Origin: Caldilineaceae bacterium
GTDB lineage: Bacteria > Chloroflexota > Anaerolineae > Caldilineales > Caldilineaceae
Length of the DNA: 64,000 nucleotides
Assembly (NCBI GenBank): GCA_026989655.1
Contig: JALSIX010000038.1
Span: 1-64,000, forward strand
Direction: 5' to 3'
Both the position numbers and the translations under genes were made by a program. The notes under the pieces are model-generated. The model was given only the letters and a program-made list of their open reading frames with translations, was not told the DNA's origin and did no database searches. Shown here one piece after another: positions 10,215-19,537 of this stretch (within the stretch, counting starts at the first letter, position 1; every line of letters starts with the position of its first letter).

Positions 10215-11363
10215 CTATGCGGCCACTGTGCGGGTAATGGGATCGTAGACACAGAAGGGCTCCTCGGCCAGGTAGTCGCCCGACATGCCGTAGGCCCGGG
10301 CCCGACATCCACTGCAGAGGTGCTTGAACTGGCAGATGCCACACTTGCCGCCCAACCGCTCCGGGTCCCGGAGCTGGGCGAAGACCTGGGAGTGCTCCCA
10401 GATCTCCCGGAAGGGCTGGCGACGGATGTTGCCGGCCTCCACGGGCAGGTACCCACAGGGGAACACCTCGCCCCGGTGGGAGACGAAGCAGACCCCAGTA
10501 CCTGCCAGGCATCCCTTGGTCATCTGGTGCATGGCCGTTGCCCCGGAGGGATGGCCGCTCGGGCGGCCACCGGGGTGTCCCCCACCTGCCTGGGCCTGGC
10601 GACGGTGGCTGTGGGGCTGTTCTCGAACCATGCCCTGGCGTCGCTCCTGGGCCTGGCGTTGCCGCACCACCCGGAAGTAGTGGGGCGCGCAGGTGGCCTT
10701 CATCTCGATGTCCGGGTTCTCCCGCTCTGCGTCGTAGAGCCAGTTCAGCACCCGTTCGTAGGCCTGGCCGGTGATCTGGTGCTCCGGCGCGATCTCCATC
10801 CCACATCCCACCGGGACCAGGAGAAAGAGGTGCAGGGCCCGGGCACCAACCCGTTTCACCAGCTCCAGGGTCTCGGGCATGCGATCCACGTTGTGGGTGG
10901 CCACGGTGGTGTTGATCTGGTAGGGGATGCCCTCGGCCCGCAGATGGGCCATGCCGGCCAGGGCCTGTTCGAACGCACCGGGGCCTCGGAAGAGATCGTG
11001 GCTCTCCGGGTCGGGTCCGTCCAGGCTGATGCTCACCCGTCGGATGCCCGCCTGTCGGATGCGCCGGGCCACATCTCTGTCGATGAGGGTGCCGTTGGTG
11101 GCCAGGGCCACCAACAGGCCCGCGTCGCTGGCGTGGCGGGCGATCTCGAAGATGTCGGGTCGGAACAGGGGCTCTCCGCCGGAGAGGATGAAGATGGGGC
11201 GGGCGAAGGCAGCCACCTGGTCGATCAGGTCGAAGGCCTCTTGGGTGGTCAGATCCTGGGGAAGGAGCTCCTGGGCCACGGTGATGCGTCGGCAGTGAAT
11301 GCAGCGCAGGTTGCATCCCGCGGTGGTCTCCCAGAAGATCAGGCGGGGTGGGGGGTAGGCCAC
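10215..11363 (-). CDS. Radical SAM/SPASM protein heading the haem operon
   Basis: The 382-residue product binds a SAM-cleaving 4Fe-4S cluster through C17, C21 and C24 (CNLRCIHC), with FILSGGEPLFRPDI and ALATNGTLID following. A C-terminal SPASM-type cysteine set (GCLAGTGVC, FPCGYLP, KCGICQFKHLCSGC, PFCVYD) should bind extra clusters. The architecture is that of the AhbD/NirJ/PqqE-like group, whose members modify haem precursors or peptides. Its place as first gene of a haem operon makes a tetrapyrrole role, for example late decarboxylation, likely but unproven. About 40 residues near 230-270 form a His/Gly/Gln/Arg-rich insert just before the SPASM cysteines, unlike the rest of the protein. GTG at 11363 has CAGGAG upstream. 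Confidence 0.85.
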   Translation of the reverse strand: MAYPPPRLIFWETTAGCNLRCIHCRRITVAQELLPQDLTTQEAFDLIDQVAAFARPIFILSGGEPLFRPDIFEIARHASDAGLLVALATNGTLIDRDVARRIRQAGIRRVSISLDGPDPESHDLFRGPGAFEQALAGMAHLRAEGIPYQINTTVATHNVDRMPETLELVKRVGARALHLFLLVPVGCGMEIAPEHQITGQAYERVLNWLYDAERENPDIEMKATCAPHYFRVVRQRQAQERRQGMVREQPHSHRRQAQAGGGHPGGRPSGHPSGATAMHQMTKGCLAGTGVCFVSHRGEVFPCGYLPVEAGNIRRQPFREIWEHSQVFAQLRDPERLGGKCGICQFKHLCSGCRARAYGMSGDYLAEEPFCVYDPITRTVAA

Positions 11364-11466
11364 GCTGTTCGCTCCTGTTGGGTCGTCGCGGTTCGGCGGA
11401 TCTCCGGGCCCGGCAGGGCCCGTGGACGATCTGTTGACCTGTGCAAATCTCAGTAAAACTGTTCAA

Positions 11467-11495
11467 ATAGTAGCACAAGATGGTCCGATCCACAA
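11467..11495 (-). promoter_or_regulatory. Predicted promoter of the haem operon
   Basis: On the minus strand TTGTGG (-35) and TACTAT (-10) are separated by exactly 17 bases, inside the only AT-rich patch of this spacer. Transcription would start near 11460, leaving a leader of roughly 95 bases before the radical SAM gene. Assigned by similarity to the sigma-70 consensus only. Confidence 0.5.
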
Positions 11496-11771
11496 CTGGC
11501 CACCCTGCCGGGTATCGTTCACCCGGATCGGGCCCGGCAGCGCCAAGGTCTGTTCCCACGCCCACAGCGGGCAGGGGTCCTTCCCTTGCCGATGGTTCTG
11601 CGCGATGTGCCCTGTCGGCTCTTCTCGTCCAGGGGCGTCTTGGCAGGGCGGGGCCCCCAGCCCTGTCGGGCCAGGAGATGGGTGGCGGGCCTGGGACCCG
11701 GGGCGGCTGGGCGAATTGGTCCAGGATGGCCCGTGGAGCGTCGGGCCGCCGTGGCGGGGCTTCAGGCCCAT

Positions 11772-11800
11772 TTGTGGGCATGGAGGCAGTGTGATATAGT
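11772..11800 (+). promoter_or_regulatory. Predicted promoter of the metalloprotease gene
   Basis: TTGTGG, a 17-base spacer and TATAGT on the plus strand. The -35 hexamer is the same as that of the divergent haem-operon promoter. It leaves a leader of about 250 bases (11807-12058) before the ATG at 12059, in which I recognise no known riboswitch. The rest of the 11364-12058 spacer holds no convincing gene. Confidence 0.5.
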
Positions 11801-12058
11801 GTGCGATACCGCGCACCTGCTCTGCGTTGCGGGAGACAGCCCTTCGTCTCCCCTTTCCCCTACAGTGGAACGGCAGGCGGCTCTGTCAGCCTATCGCTTC
11901 CCCGGAGCGCCCGCACGGTGTAGCCGTCTGTGGGCTGCCTGATCCCCAGCCCTGTGCCGCTAGGCCTGGCCCGTGGTGGTCGGCGGGCCGGCTGACAAGT
12001 ACTCCTTCCCCTACCCTTTTCCCTGCTGTTTTGGGGACCGACACGAAAGGAGCAGATC

Positions 12059-15000
12059 ATGGATCGTCTCCATGCCCGGCGCCCTTGGTGGCTGGGGGGC
12101 ATGTTGGCCCTCTGCCTGGCCATAGCAGTCGGGGGCCTCTTCTGGCTGGAAGGACGTTGGCCCGTGTGGGCCGATGCCTCTGGAGAACGGATCTCCGGGG
12201 AGGATCTGGAGGGGGCCCTCCATCGCCTGGGCGCCCACCTGCACGGCCAAGAGGGCCAGGCGATGCCCACCGTGGTGGATTTCGGCGGCGCGCCCCCGGA
12301 CGCGCCCGTGGCCGGGCTGGACCAGTGGATGGCCCGGCAGCAGGGAGCGGTCCAGCCCGCGGGGATCGTCTCCAACCCCGTGGGCGGGACCAAGAACGTC
12401 ATGGTGCTGCGGGTCTACTTCAAGGACTACAGCAACACCTCCCGCTACTCCAAGGCCGATGTGGAGGACTTCTTCGACGAGCTGGACAAGCTGTGGCAGG
12501 ACACCTCCTACGGGAAGATCACCATCCAGGCCCGGGTCTCCAAGCTCTACCAGCTCCCGGACAACCGCAGCGCGTACATCGACGACGAGGCCACGGGCGA
12601 TCTCTCCAAGGGGAACAAGTTCTGGAAGGTGCTGAACGACGCCATCGAGAATGCTCTCAGCGGCCTGGACTGGAGCGACCTGGACGCGATCATGGTGGTC
12701 ATGGCCGAGACCAGTGCCAGCCAGTTCCACCGGGGCCAGGGCAGCGGGAGCTGCAACCTCCCCCAGGGGCCCGGCGGCTCCACGAAGACGGTGGGCTGCG
12801 CCATCTTCAGCGAGAACCCCTCGGAGAGCGACCGGGCGGTCTGGGGGCGATGGGCCCACGAGATCGGCCATGCCTTCCAGCAGCACGGCCCGGCCCACCC
12901 CAGCGCGTACAACAGCGAGTTCGAGCTCATGGACGCCAACTACCCGGGGCAGACCGGCGTCTACGAGAAGCAGGACGACAAAGGGTTTCCCGGATGGATG
13001 CCCACCACCAAGTACGTGGAGATCGACAACGCCCAGGGCGGCGAGGAGATCTGCCTCTGGGCCATGGAGTACAACCCCGTGGGCCAGGTCAACCCCCAAG
13101 TGCTCCGGGTCAACATCACCGGCAGCAAGTACTACCTCTTCAGCGTGCGGCGCCGTATCCTGGGGGATGACCTGAACGCGGGCTTCACGCCCAACGGCAT
13201 TCCGGACGAGGGAGTCCTGATCGAGGAGGTGGTGGACGGGCGCAAGACCTCCGACGGCACGAGCGACATGCCCGTGGTGATCCAGGGCAAAGAGGGAGAC
13301 CGCAACCGTCTGTGGAAGGACGGCGACGTCTTCAGCAACGCGGACCTGGAGGCCCGCATCCGGAAGCTGGACGACGACAACTACTGCGTCCGCATCCGTT
13401 TCAACAAGGGCGCGAACCAGCCGGATGTGATGATCGCCCCCTGGCGCAGCGCCCCGGGCAACACCTGGGAGACCACGGATATCTGGGTGGACAGCCCGGT
13501 GAACGGCTACGGCGTCTACCGCTACGGCATGTGGAGCGACCTCCGGGGCGGCATGGTGCCCCGGGGCAACGGCGATGACCCGGCCATCGGCCTGGTGAAC
13601 CGTCTCTATGCCCGGGTGCGCAACGTGGGCACCCAGGACGCCACGGATGTGGAGGTGACCTTCCAGATCACAGATCCCCCCGGCGTGGGGATCGCGGGGA
13701 GCAACGGCTGGAAGACCCTGGGCACCGTGGACAAGAACGACTTCCCTGGCCTGGCCGCGATCCCGCCCGGGGGTGTGGTGGATGTCTACATCGAGTGGGT
13801 CCCGGACTTCGAGATCTCGGACGAGGACCTGGCCGCAGGGCGCTTTGCCTTCCACACCTGTGTCCGGGTCATCATCGGCCCGGTGGCCGGCGAGACCGTC
13901 CTGGGCAACCAGGACGGCGACATGGAGCAGGAGAACATCTCCTACTTCCAGGCGGTGACGGATGGGGGGCCTCCCACCGTGTACGACAGCTTCATCCGCC
14001 TGCGCAACGACGACATGGTGGCCACCAAGGTCTTCAACCTGACCTACGAGAGCGACCTGCCCGACACCTGGATCCTGGACATCAACAACGGTCAGCCCAC
14101 GGTGACCCTCGCGCCCAATGAGGTGCGGGAGATCCCCGTGGTGATCAAGCCCCAGGGCTCTGCTGTGGTCGGCAGCTCCTTCGGCGTGGACATCCGGGCC
14201 TCCTACCTGAACCTGCTGGTCAACGACCTGGATCCCAAGGACCTGCATCCGGCGGACGAGGAGCTGGGGGGAGCTCGGGTGGAGGCGTGGGTCCTGTTGC
14301 CGGTCGCGGTCAAGTGCGAGGCCCAGAACCAGGGCGAGATCCTGGTCACCGGCGCGATGGAGGTCCAGGAGTTCGAGAACTTCTACGATCCCCAATCTCC
14401 CTTCCAGATCCTGGTCCAGGGCGTGGACGGGAAGCGGCGGTTCATCCGGACCCGGGGGGCATCCCAGGTGGTGCCGGTGCAGGAGGACGGGACCTTCCGG
14501 GGCGTGATCTACGCCAAGGAGCCCGTGGTGGAGGTGGTCTGTCTCTTCGCCGGCACCACGGAGCTGGCCAGCGGGAGCAGCGGCTACGTGAAGGTGCCCA
14601 ACACCCAGAGCCCTCTGCCCTCGCCCACCCCCACCCGGCAACCCCAGCCCACCTGGACCCCCATCCCCTCACCCACCCCTACCCCGGGCCCCACGCCGAC
14701 CCCCGTCCGGCCGTACCTGCTCTATCCCTATCGCCCGCCTGTGACCATCGACCTGCCCATCACCATCCTCAAGGGCGATCTGGGGATCTTCGGCATCGAG
14801 ATCACCCAGGGCATCCAGTGTTTCGATACCAGCAAGGGGTTGACCACCTGTCCGGACAACTCCCTGCCCGTGGTGACGGGAAAGCTGACCGCGGCCCGGG
14901 TCTACCTGCGATACGACCACTCCATCTTCTCGTCCACCACGAACGTGCCCGTGCGGCTCTACATGAGCGTGGACAACGGCCCCTGGCAGCAGGTGGACAC

Positions 15001-16978
15001 CAGCGCCAGGGCCCTGAGCACCCTGGACCAGTCCCAGGCGGAGAACAGCGCCAACTTCATCTTCACCATCCCCGGCCCCACCACCTCGGTGGTGCGCTTC
15101 TACGCGGTGGTGGACCCGAACGATGTGGTGGCGGAGACGAACGAGGGCAACAACCGCTATCCCAGCAGCGGCTATCTCACCATGATCTTCCGGCCCCGGG
15201 AGGACCTGAGGATCCTGGGCCGGCCGCTGGACTACCAGCCCAGCGGCTACACCGGGACCCGCCTGGCCCAGGGGTGGGCGGTGAACGGGGGGGCGGCCAC
15301 CTGGTTCAACCAGCTCATGCCCATCCGGGACAACGGGGTGGACTACTCCCTGGCGGGCGCCAAGGAATGGACCACCACCCTGGGGGGCAGTCGCGACGGC
15401 CAGCACGAGCTGATCCAGGCGCTGAACGGCGAGTATGCCCTCCTGGTGCTCTTCAACGCCCTGCTCGGCAACATCTCCGACATCCCCGACCATATCTACG
15501 GCTGGGTGCCCAATGACGGATGGACAGGAGGCCACGCGGACATGCCTGTCTACCCCCATGCCGGTGGCCTGGGAGTGGTGGGCATCGGCACGGATCGACC
15601 CGGCACCAGCACGGACAGTCCGGGAGGGGGCGCGCTGATCTTCGGCCACGAGCTGATCCACGACTACGATGTCTTCCACACCAACACCGCCGACGGTTGC
15701 GGCTCCACCGATAACAACAGCGACTTCCCCTACGGCTCCGCCAGCATCCAGGAGTACGGCTTCAACCCGGCCACCCTCAAGGTCTACGACCCGGCCGAGA
15801 CCCACGACGTGATGAGCTACTGCCCTGCAGGGGGCTCCAAGGAAGGGTGGATCGCACCCTTCACCTGGCAGAAGATGTTCAACAGCCTGGCGACCTCTGC
15901 GGCCGCGGCGGCAGAGGCCAATGGCGCGGCCGGAGACGTCCTCGCGGCCCGGCCGGGCTTCTTCACCCTCTACCGCACCGCCCAGGCGGCCTCCATCCTG
16001 GTGGACCTCACCGTCCAGAATCCGGACGTGGTGGGGAGCCCCAAGGGCTCGCTGAACGACCTCTACAAGCTCGACGCCGGCTTCTACCTGGCCCTGCCCG
16101 ACGGCGCCTACGCGGTGGAGCTGCGCAACGGCAGCCAGGTGCTGGCCCGCTATCCCTTCCGTGTGGACTTCACCAGTGAGTACCAGGCCGGGGAGAGGCG
16201 CGGAGGAGACGTCCACTCGCCCTCGCCCCAAGGCAAGGACCCCATCGTCGGGGATCCGAACCCCACGGAGCAGGCGGACATCATCATGGCCGTGCCCTGG
16301 ATGGATGGGACCACCACCATCGCCCTGACCTACCGCGGGCAGACACTGGATGAGCGCCGGATCTCGGCCAATCCTCCTGCGGTGCGCTTCCTGGAGCCGG
16401 CCAAGGACCAGGTGTGGACCTCCGGCATCCAGAAGCTGTCCTGGGAGGGCACGGACCCGGACAGGGGGGACGTCCTCCGCTACGCGCTCTTCTACAGCTA
16501 CGATCAGGGGGAGAGCTGGCAGCTCCTGGCCGATGGCCTGGAGAAGCCGATCTACGCGGTGGATGTGGACACCCTGCCGGGCGGTCCCGACGTCCGCTTC
16601 CGGGTGGTGGCCACCGACGGGGTGAACACCGGGATGGACGAGACCCCGGTGAACATCTCCGTCTCCAACAAGGCACCTCAGGTGGTCATCGTGGAGCCTG
16701 TCTCGGGCCAGCGGGTCCTGCCGGACACCCTGCTGGTCCTGCGGGGCTCTGCGATAGACCTGGAGGACGGCACCATCCCCAGCGAGGATCTGCGCTGGAT
16801 CAGCGACAGACAGGGCGAGCTGGGCCGCGGGGCCACCCTGCCCCTGACCACCCTGAGCCCAGGGCTCCACACCCTGACCCTGGAGGCCCGGGACCGTTAC
16901 GGCCTCACCGGCCGCAGCAGCGTCCAGGTCTTCGTGGGCCATGCCCTGTTCCTTCCCAACGTGAGCCGGGCCGAGTAG
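12059..16978 (+). CDS. Giant secreted protein with two zinc-metalloprotease domains
   Basis: The 1639-residue product is exported by an N-terminal signal/anchor (residues 8-30). Order of parts: an M6-like peptidase region (about 115-360) with HEIGH at 267-271; beta-rich and CARDB-like segments; a Pro/Thr linker near 850-887; another CARDB-like domain (about 945-1045) ending VVAETNEGNN; a second peptidase region with HELIHDYDVFH at 1197, which has metzincin spacing (HExxHxxxxxH) and a following VMSYCP met-turn-like motif; then fibronectin/Ig-like domains (about 1440-1630) and a final LFLPNVSRAE. The start has AAAGGAG just upstream. It probably degrades extracellular protein; the substrate is unknown. 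Whether both active sites work cannot be told from sequence. Confidence 0.82.
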   Translation: MDRLHARRPWWLGGMLALCLAIAVGGLFWLEGRWPVWADASGERISGEDLEGALHRLGAHLHGQEGQAMPTVVDFGGAPPDAPVAGLDQWMARQQGAVQPAGIVSNPVGGTKNVMVLRVYFKDYSNTSRYSKADVEDFFDELDKLWQDTSYGKITIQARVSKLYQLPDNRSAYIDDEATGDLSKGNKFWKVLNDAIENALSGLDWSDLDAIMVVMAETSASQFHRGQGSGSCNLPQGPGGSTKTVGCAIFSENPSESDRAVWGRWAHEIGHAFQQHGPAHPSAYNSEFELMDANYPGQTGVYEKQDDKGFPGWMPTTKYVEIDNAQGGEEICLWAMEYNPVGQVNPQVLRVNITGSKYYLFSVRRRILGDDLNAGFTPNGIPDEGVLIEEVVDGRKTSDGTSDMPVVIQGKEGDRNRLWKDGDVFSNADLEARIRKLDDDNYCVRIRFNKGANQPDVMIAPWRSAPGNTWETTDIWVDSPVNGYGVYRYGMWSDLRGGMVPRGNGDDPAIGLVNRLYARVRNVGTQDATDVEVTFQITDPPGVGIAGSNGWKTLGTVDKNDFPGLAAIPPGGVVDVYIEWVPDFEISDEDLAAGRFAFHTCVRVIIGPVAGETVLGNQDGDMEQENISYFQAVTDGGPPTVYDSFIRLRNDDMVATKVFNLTYESDLPDTWILDINNGQPTVTLAPNEVREIPVVIKPQGSAVVGSSFGVDIRASYLNLLVNDLDPKDLHPADEELGGARVEAWVLLPVAVKCEAQNQGEILVTGAMEVQEFENFYDPQSPFQILVQGVDGKRRFIRTRGASQVVPVQEDGTFRGVIYAKEPVVEVVCLFAGTTELASGSSGYVKVPNTQSPLPSPTPTRQPQPTWTPIPSPTPTPGPTPTPVRPYLLYPYRPPVTIDLPITILKGDLGIFGIEITQGIQCFDTSKGLTTCPDNSLPVVTGKLTAARVYLRYDHSIFSSTTNVPVRLYMSVDNGPWQQVDTSARALSTLDQSQAENSANFIFTIPGPTTSVVRFYAVVDPNDVVAETNEGNNRYPSSGYLTMIFRPREDLRILGRPLDYQPSGYTGTRLAQGWAVNGGAATWFNQLMPIRDNGVDYSLAGAKEWTTTLGGSRDGQHELIQALNGEYALLVLFNALLGNISDIPDHIYGWVPNDGWTGGHADMPVYPHAGGLGVVGIGTDRPGTSTDSPGGGALIFGHELIHDYDVFHTNTADGCGSTDNNSDFPYGSASIQEYGFNPATLKVYDPAETHDVMSYCPAGGSKEGWIAPFTWQKMFNSLATSAAAAAEANGAAGDVLAARPGFFTLYRTAQAASILVDLTVQNPDVVGSPKGSLNDLYKLDAGFYLALPDGAYAVELRNGSQVLARYPFRVDFTSEYQAGERRGGDVHSPSPQGKDPIVGDPNPTEQADIIMAVPWMDGTTTIALTYRGQTLDERRISANPPAVRFLEPAKDQVWTSGIQKLSWEGTDPDRGDVLRYALFYSYDQGESWQLLADGLEKPIYAVDVDTLPGGPDVRFRVVATDGVNTGMDETPVNISVSNKAPQVVIVEPVSGQRVLPDTLLVLRGSAIDLEDGTIPSEDLRWISDRQGELGRGATLPLTTLSPGLHTLTLEARDRYGLTGRSSVQVFVGHALFLPNVSRAE

Positions 16979-17017
16979 AGGCCTGACAGCAGGACGTTCT
17001 GAGGAGGCGATGTGGTG

Positions 17018-17051
17018 CCGGTGGCCATGGGGGACCCCCCATGGCCACCGG
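17018..17051. terminator. 15-bp perfect hairpin between convergent genes
   Basis: Arms CCGGTGGCCATGGGG (17018-17032) and CCCCATGGCCACCGG (17037-17051) around a 4-base GACC loop. It lies between the stops of the protease gene (plus) and the dehydrogenase gene (minus), so it could end transcription from both sides. No T-run follows on either strand, so it is not a classical intrinsic terminator. Confidence 0.55.
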
Positions 17052-17117
17052 AGATCTTGCGCCCATCGCTCGGCCTGGGAAACCGCACCCCAGGGGGGCA
17101 GGGCGCCGTGGTCCTGT

Positions 17118-18086
17118 CTACTGGGTCTGGCGATACACCTGGGGATTGCACACATCCGGAGGGATGTGGCCCCGGAAGAAGGCCAGGAGCCGCTCGACGG
17201 CCATCTCCTCGATCCGGGCCCGTCCCTCCATCGTCACCGAGGCGCTGTGGGGGGTGAGGACCACCCGGGGGTGGTTCCGCAGGGGGGAGTCCGGCGGCAG
17301 CGGCTCCGGGTCGAAGACATCCAGCCCGGCACCGGCCAGCCTCCCTGTGTCCAGGGCCTCCAGCAGGGCCTCCGTGTCCACCAGAGAGCCCCGGGCCACG
17401 TTGATCAGGTACGCGCCCGCCTTCATCCGGGCCAGGGCCTCCCGGCCGATCAGCCGGTAGGTCTCCGGCAGGCTGGGGGCGTGGAGGCTGAGCACGTCTG
17501 CCCGGGCGAGCACCGTCTCCAGCTCGGCCAGGGTCACGTCCAGGGCGCGGGCCACCTGGGGGTCCACGTATGGATCGTGGGCCATCACCTCCATGCCCAG
17601 GCCGCGACCGCAGATCTGGGCCACCCGACGGCCGATGCGTCCCAGGCCGATGAGCCCCAGGGTCTTTCCCCGCAGCTCGTTGCCCAGGAGCGTGCTTCGG
17701 GGGGGCCACTTCCCCTGGGCCAGGGCCGTGTGTCCGGGCACCACCCGCTTGGCCAACGCCAGCATCAGGGCCACCGCGTGTTCCGCGGTGGACTCGGTGG
17801 GGCCCTCCGGGGTGTTGCACACCACCACGCCTTGGGCCGTGGCCGCGTCCAGGTCCACGTTGTCCAGGCCGATGCCCGTGCGCACCAGGATCCGCAGGTG
17901 GGGCAACTGTTCGAAGGCCGACCCGTCGTAGCGGAGGTTCGAGGAGGCCAGGATGGCCTGGGCCGGGCGGGCCGTTTCCAGGGGAGGGCGTCCTGGCTTG
18001 GGCTGGAGGACCACCACATCCGAGGGCAGCCGGTCCAGGGCGTTGGAGAGCAAGGGGGCCTCTACCCAGAGGTGAGTGAGCTGCAT
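17118..18086 (-). CDS. NAD-dependent 2-hydroxyacid dehydrogenase (SerA-like)
   Basis: The 322-residue product is a D-isomer-specific 2-hydroxyacid dehydrogenase, closest in pattern to phosphoglycerate dehydrogenase catalytic cores without the C-terminal ACT domain. Seen: ILVRTGIGLDNVD, the NAD-binding GLIGLGRIGRRVAQ, INVARGSLVD (substrate arginine), DVFDPEPLP (catalytic glutamate) and VLTPHSAS (catalytic histidine). ATG at 18086 has GAGGAG 7 bases upstream. It follows the ChbG-like gene by 37 bases and is probably co-transcribed with it. The exact substrate (3-phosphoglycerate, glyoxylate, other) is open; with no serine genes nearby I leave the symbol blank. Confidence 0.85.
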   Translation of the reverse strand: MQLTHLWVEAPLLSNALDRLPSDVVVLQPKPGRPPLETARPAQAILASSNLRYDGSAFEQLPHLRILVRTGIGLDNVDLDAATAQGVVVCNTPEGPTESTAEHAVALMLALAKRVVPGHTALAQGKWPPRSTLLGNELRGKTLGLIGLGRIGRRVAQICGRGLGMEVMAHDPYVDPQVARALDVTLAELETVLARADVLSLHAPSLPETYRLIGREALARMKAGAYLINVARGSLVDTEALLEALDTGRLAGAGLDVFDPEPLPPDSPLRNHPRVVLTPHSASVTMEGRARIEEMAVERLLAFFRGHIPPDVCNPQVYRQTQ

Positions 18087-18123
18087 GGTCTCTCCTCGTG
18101 TTCGGTGTCTCCGAGGTCGGGGA

Positions 18124-19023
18124 TCAAGATCTTCCAGGGACCAGATCTCGATATCCGATGGGCACCATGCCTCGGTCGTCCAGGAAGCGGCGCAGCCGTT
18201 CGGACTGGAAGTAGCGGTACTCGAACACCCGCCAGGCCGCCCATTCGGGGGACAGGGGCTCCACGTCCCCCGGGGCATTGGGATGGAGGCTGAAATAGGT
18301 GATCCCGGGCGGCAACTGGTCCAGGATGGACTCGTAGAGGGCCGCTCGTTCCTCGTCGGAGTGGGCCGACACATGGCTGGGGGTGATCCGGAACCAGTCC
18401 ACCAGGGCCATGCCCCGATCCTCCAGCTCCCGGATCCGTCGCTCCCAGCTCTCCGGGTCCTCCGGTGTCAGGCCCATGTGGGCCAGCACGGGATCCACCT
18501 GGCGGGGGAGAAGGATGGGGAGGCCGTGGTCCAGCCCCAACTGGATGTAGATCTCCAGGAGACGGGGTTCCTTGGCGAACCCCATGTGGTTGTCCAGGTG
18601 GGTGGGGTTCACCCCGAAGCGGCGCACCTGGGCGATCTGGGCCTCCAGCTCTCGGTGGGCCGCGGCCAGGTGCACGTGTTGGGCCAGGGCCTCCACCGTG
18701 GGCCACAGGTAGCCCTGCGGATCCAGCAGGCCGCTGTTCTCCTGCCGGGTGCTGAGAGGGCCCCAGCGGTACCCGGGCCATTCGCTGGTCAGGGTCAGGT
18801 GGACTCCCAGGTCCACCTGGGGGTGGGCCGCTGCATGGCGCAGGATCTCCGGCGCCCAGGGACAAGGGGCCATGACCGAGCCACATCGGACCATGCCGGC
18901 CTCCAGGAGTTCCAGGAAGGCCTGGTTGGCCCCATGGCTCATGCCCAGGTCGTCCGCGTGGAAGATGACCAGGCGGGTGTCCGCATCGTATCCGAGCCGA
19001 GACAGCAGGGGGTTGGGGGCCAT
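18124..19023 (-). CDS. ChbG/YdjC-family carbohydrate deacetylase
   Basis: The product has 299 residues. The family removes N-acetyl groups from glycans such as chitooligosaccharides with a bound divalent metal. Seen: VIFHADDLGMSHGAN (the metal-binding/catalytic Asp pair), VDLGVHLTLTSEW, PTHLDNHMGF (metal-binding histidines) and YFSLHPNAP. ATG at 19023 is the start chosen; a GTG at 19059 would add 12 residues. No polysaccharide genes surround it, so the physiological substrate is unknown. First gene of a two-gene minus-strand unit with the dehydrogenase. Confidence 0.85.
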   Translation of the reverse strand: MAPNPLLSRLGYDADTRLVIFHADDLGMSHGANQAFLELLEAGMVRCGSVMAPCPWAPEILRHAAAHPQVDLGVHLTLTSEWPGYRWGPLSTRQENSGLLDPQGYLWPTVEALAQHVHLAAAHRELEAQIAQVRRFGVNPTHLDNHMGFAKEPRLLEIYIQLGLDHGLPILLPRQVDPVLAHMGLTPEDPESWERRIRELEDRGMALVDWFRITPSHVSAHSDEERAALYESILDQLPPGITYFSLHPNAPGDVEPLSPEWAAWRVFEYRYFQSERLRRFLDDRGMVPIGYRDLVPGRS

Positions 19024-19132
19024 GGTGGCAAGCCTCGCAGAAGATCGTCCCAGCTCCACCTCCCAGGGGGCCGGGCAGAGCGTCTCCTCTCCTCCATGGT
19101 ACCATCAAGGGGACAGGAGGTGAAAACACGCT

Positions 19133-19161
19133 TTGCGAAACGGTGCACCTTATGCTACACT
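19133..19161 (+). promoter_or_regulatory. Predicted promoter of the ABC-transporter operon
   Basis: TTGCGA, 17 bases, TACACT, with TGC directly before the -10 (extended -10 type). Transcription would start near 19168, leaving a leader of about 370 bases before the binding-protein gene. I see no recognised RNA element in that leader and no gene in 19024-19537. Confidence 0.5.
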
Positions 19162-19537
19162 CCAAGATGCCCCCTGAACGCTCCGAGCGTGCGGCCCGAT
19201 CCGTGTTCCACCTCCGAGCCGATCCGCTGCACCGCACTGTGCCTGGATCGAGGGAAGAGCCACCATAGCCAGCCCGTCCGGGTTCTGGCCACGCCGGACC
19301 GACGCTTCGTCCGGGTGCCATCTTGTTCCAGGGGGCGCCGGGACGGGCCCCGCTCCAGGCCGGGGGCGTGGGCCTGGGAGCTCCCTGGTGGATCCCCCTC
19401 GGCCTTCCCGTCGGACACCGCCTCCATCCTGGCACGTCTGTTCGAACCGCTGCGCTGCTCCCGGACGGTGGACGCGATCGGGATGCGATCCCGGCTATCC
19501 GACACCCTTTCTCGACCGTTTCACAGGAGGTGACGCG

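Noticed and set aside
12011-14641. Open frame of 876 residues antisense to the protease gene
   Set aside because: Reversed-codon composition and complete overlap with the well-supported protease frame.
19441-19475. TTCGAACC, reminiscent of a tRNA T-loop
   Set aside because: No acceptor stem, D-arm or anticodon arm can be assembled around it on either strand.
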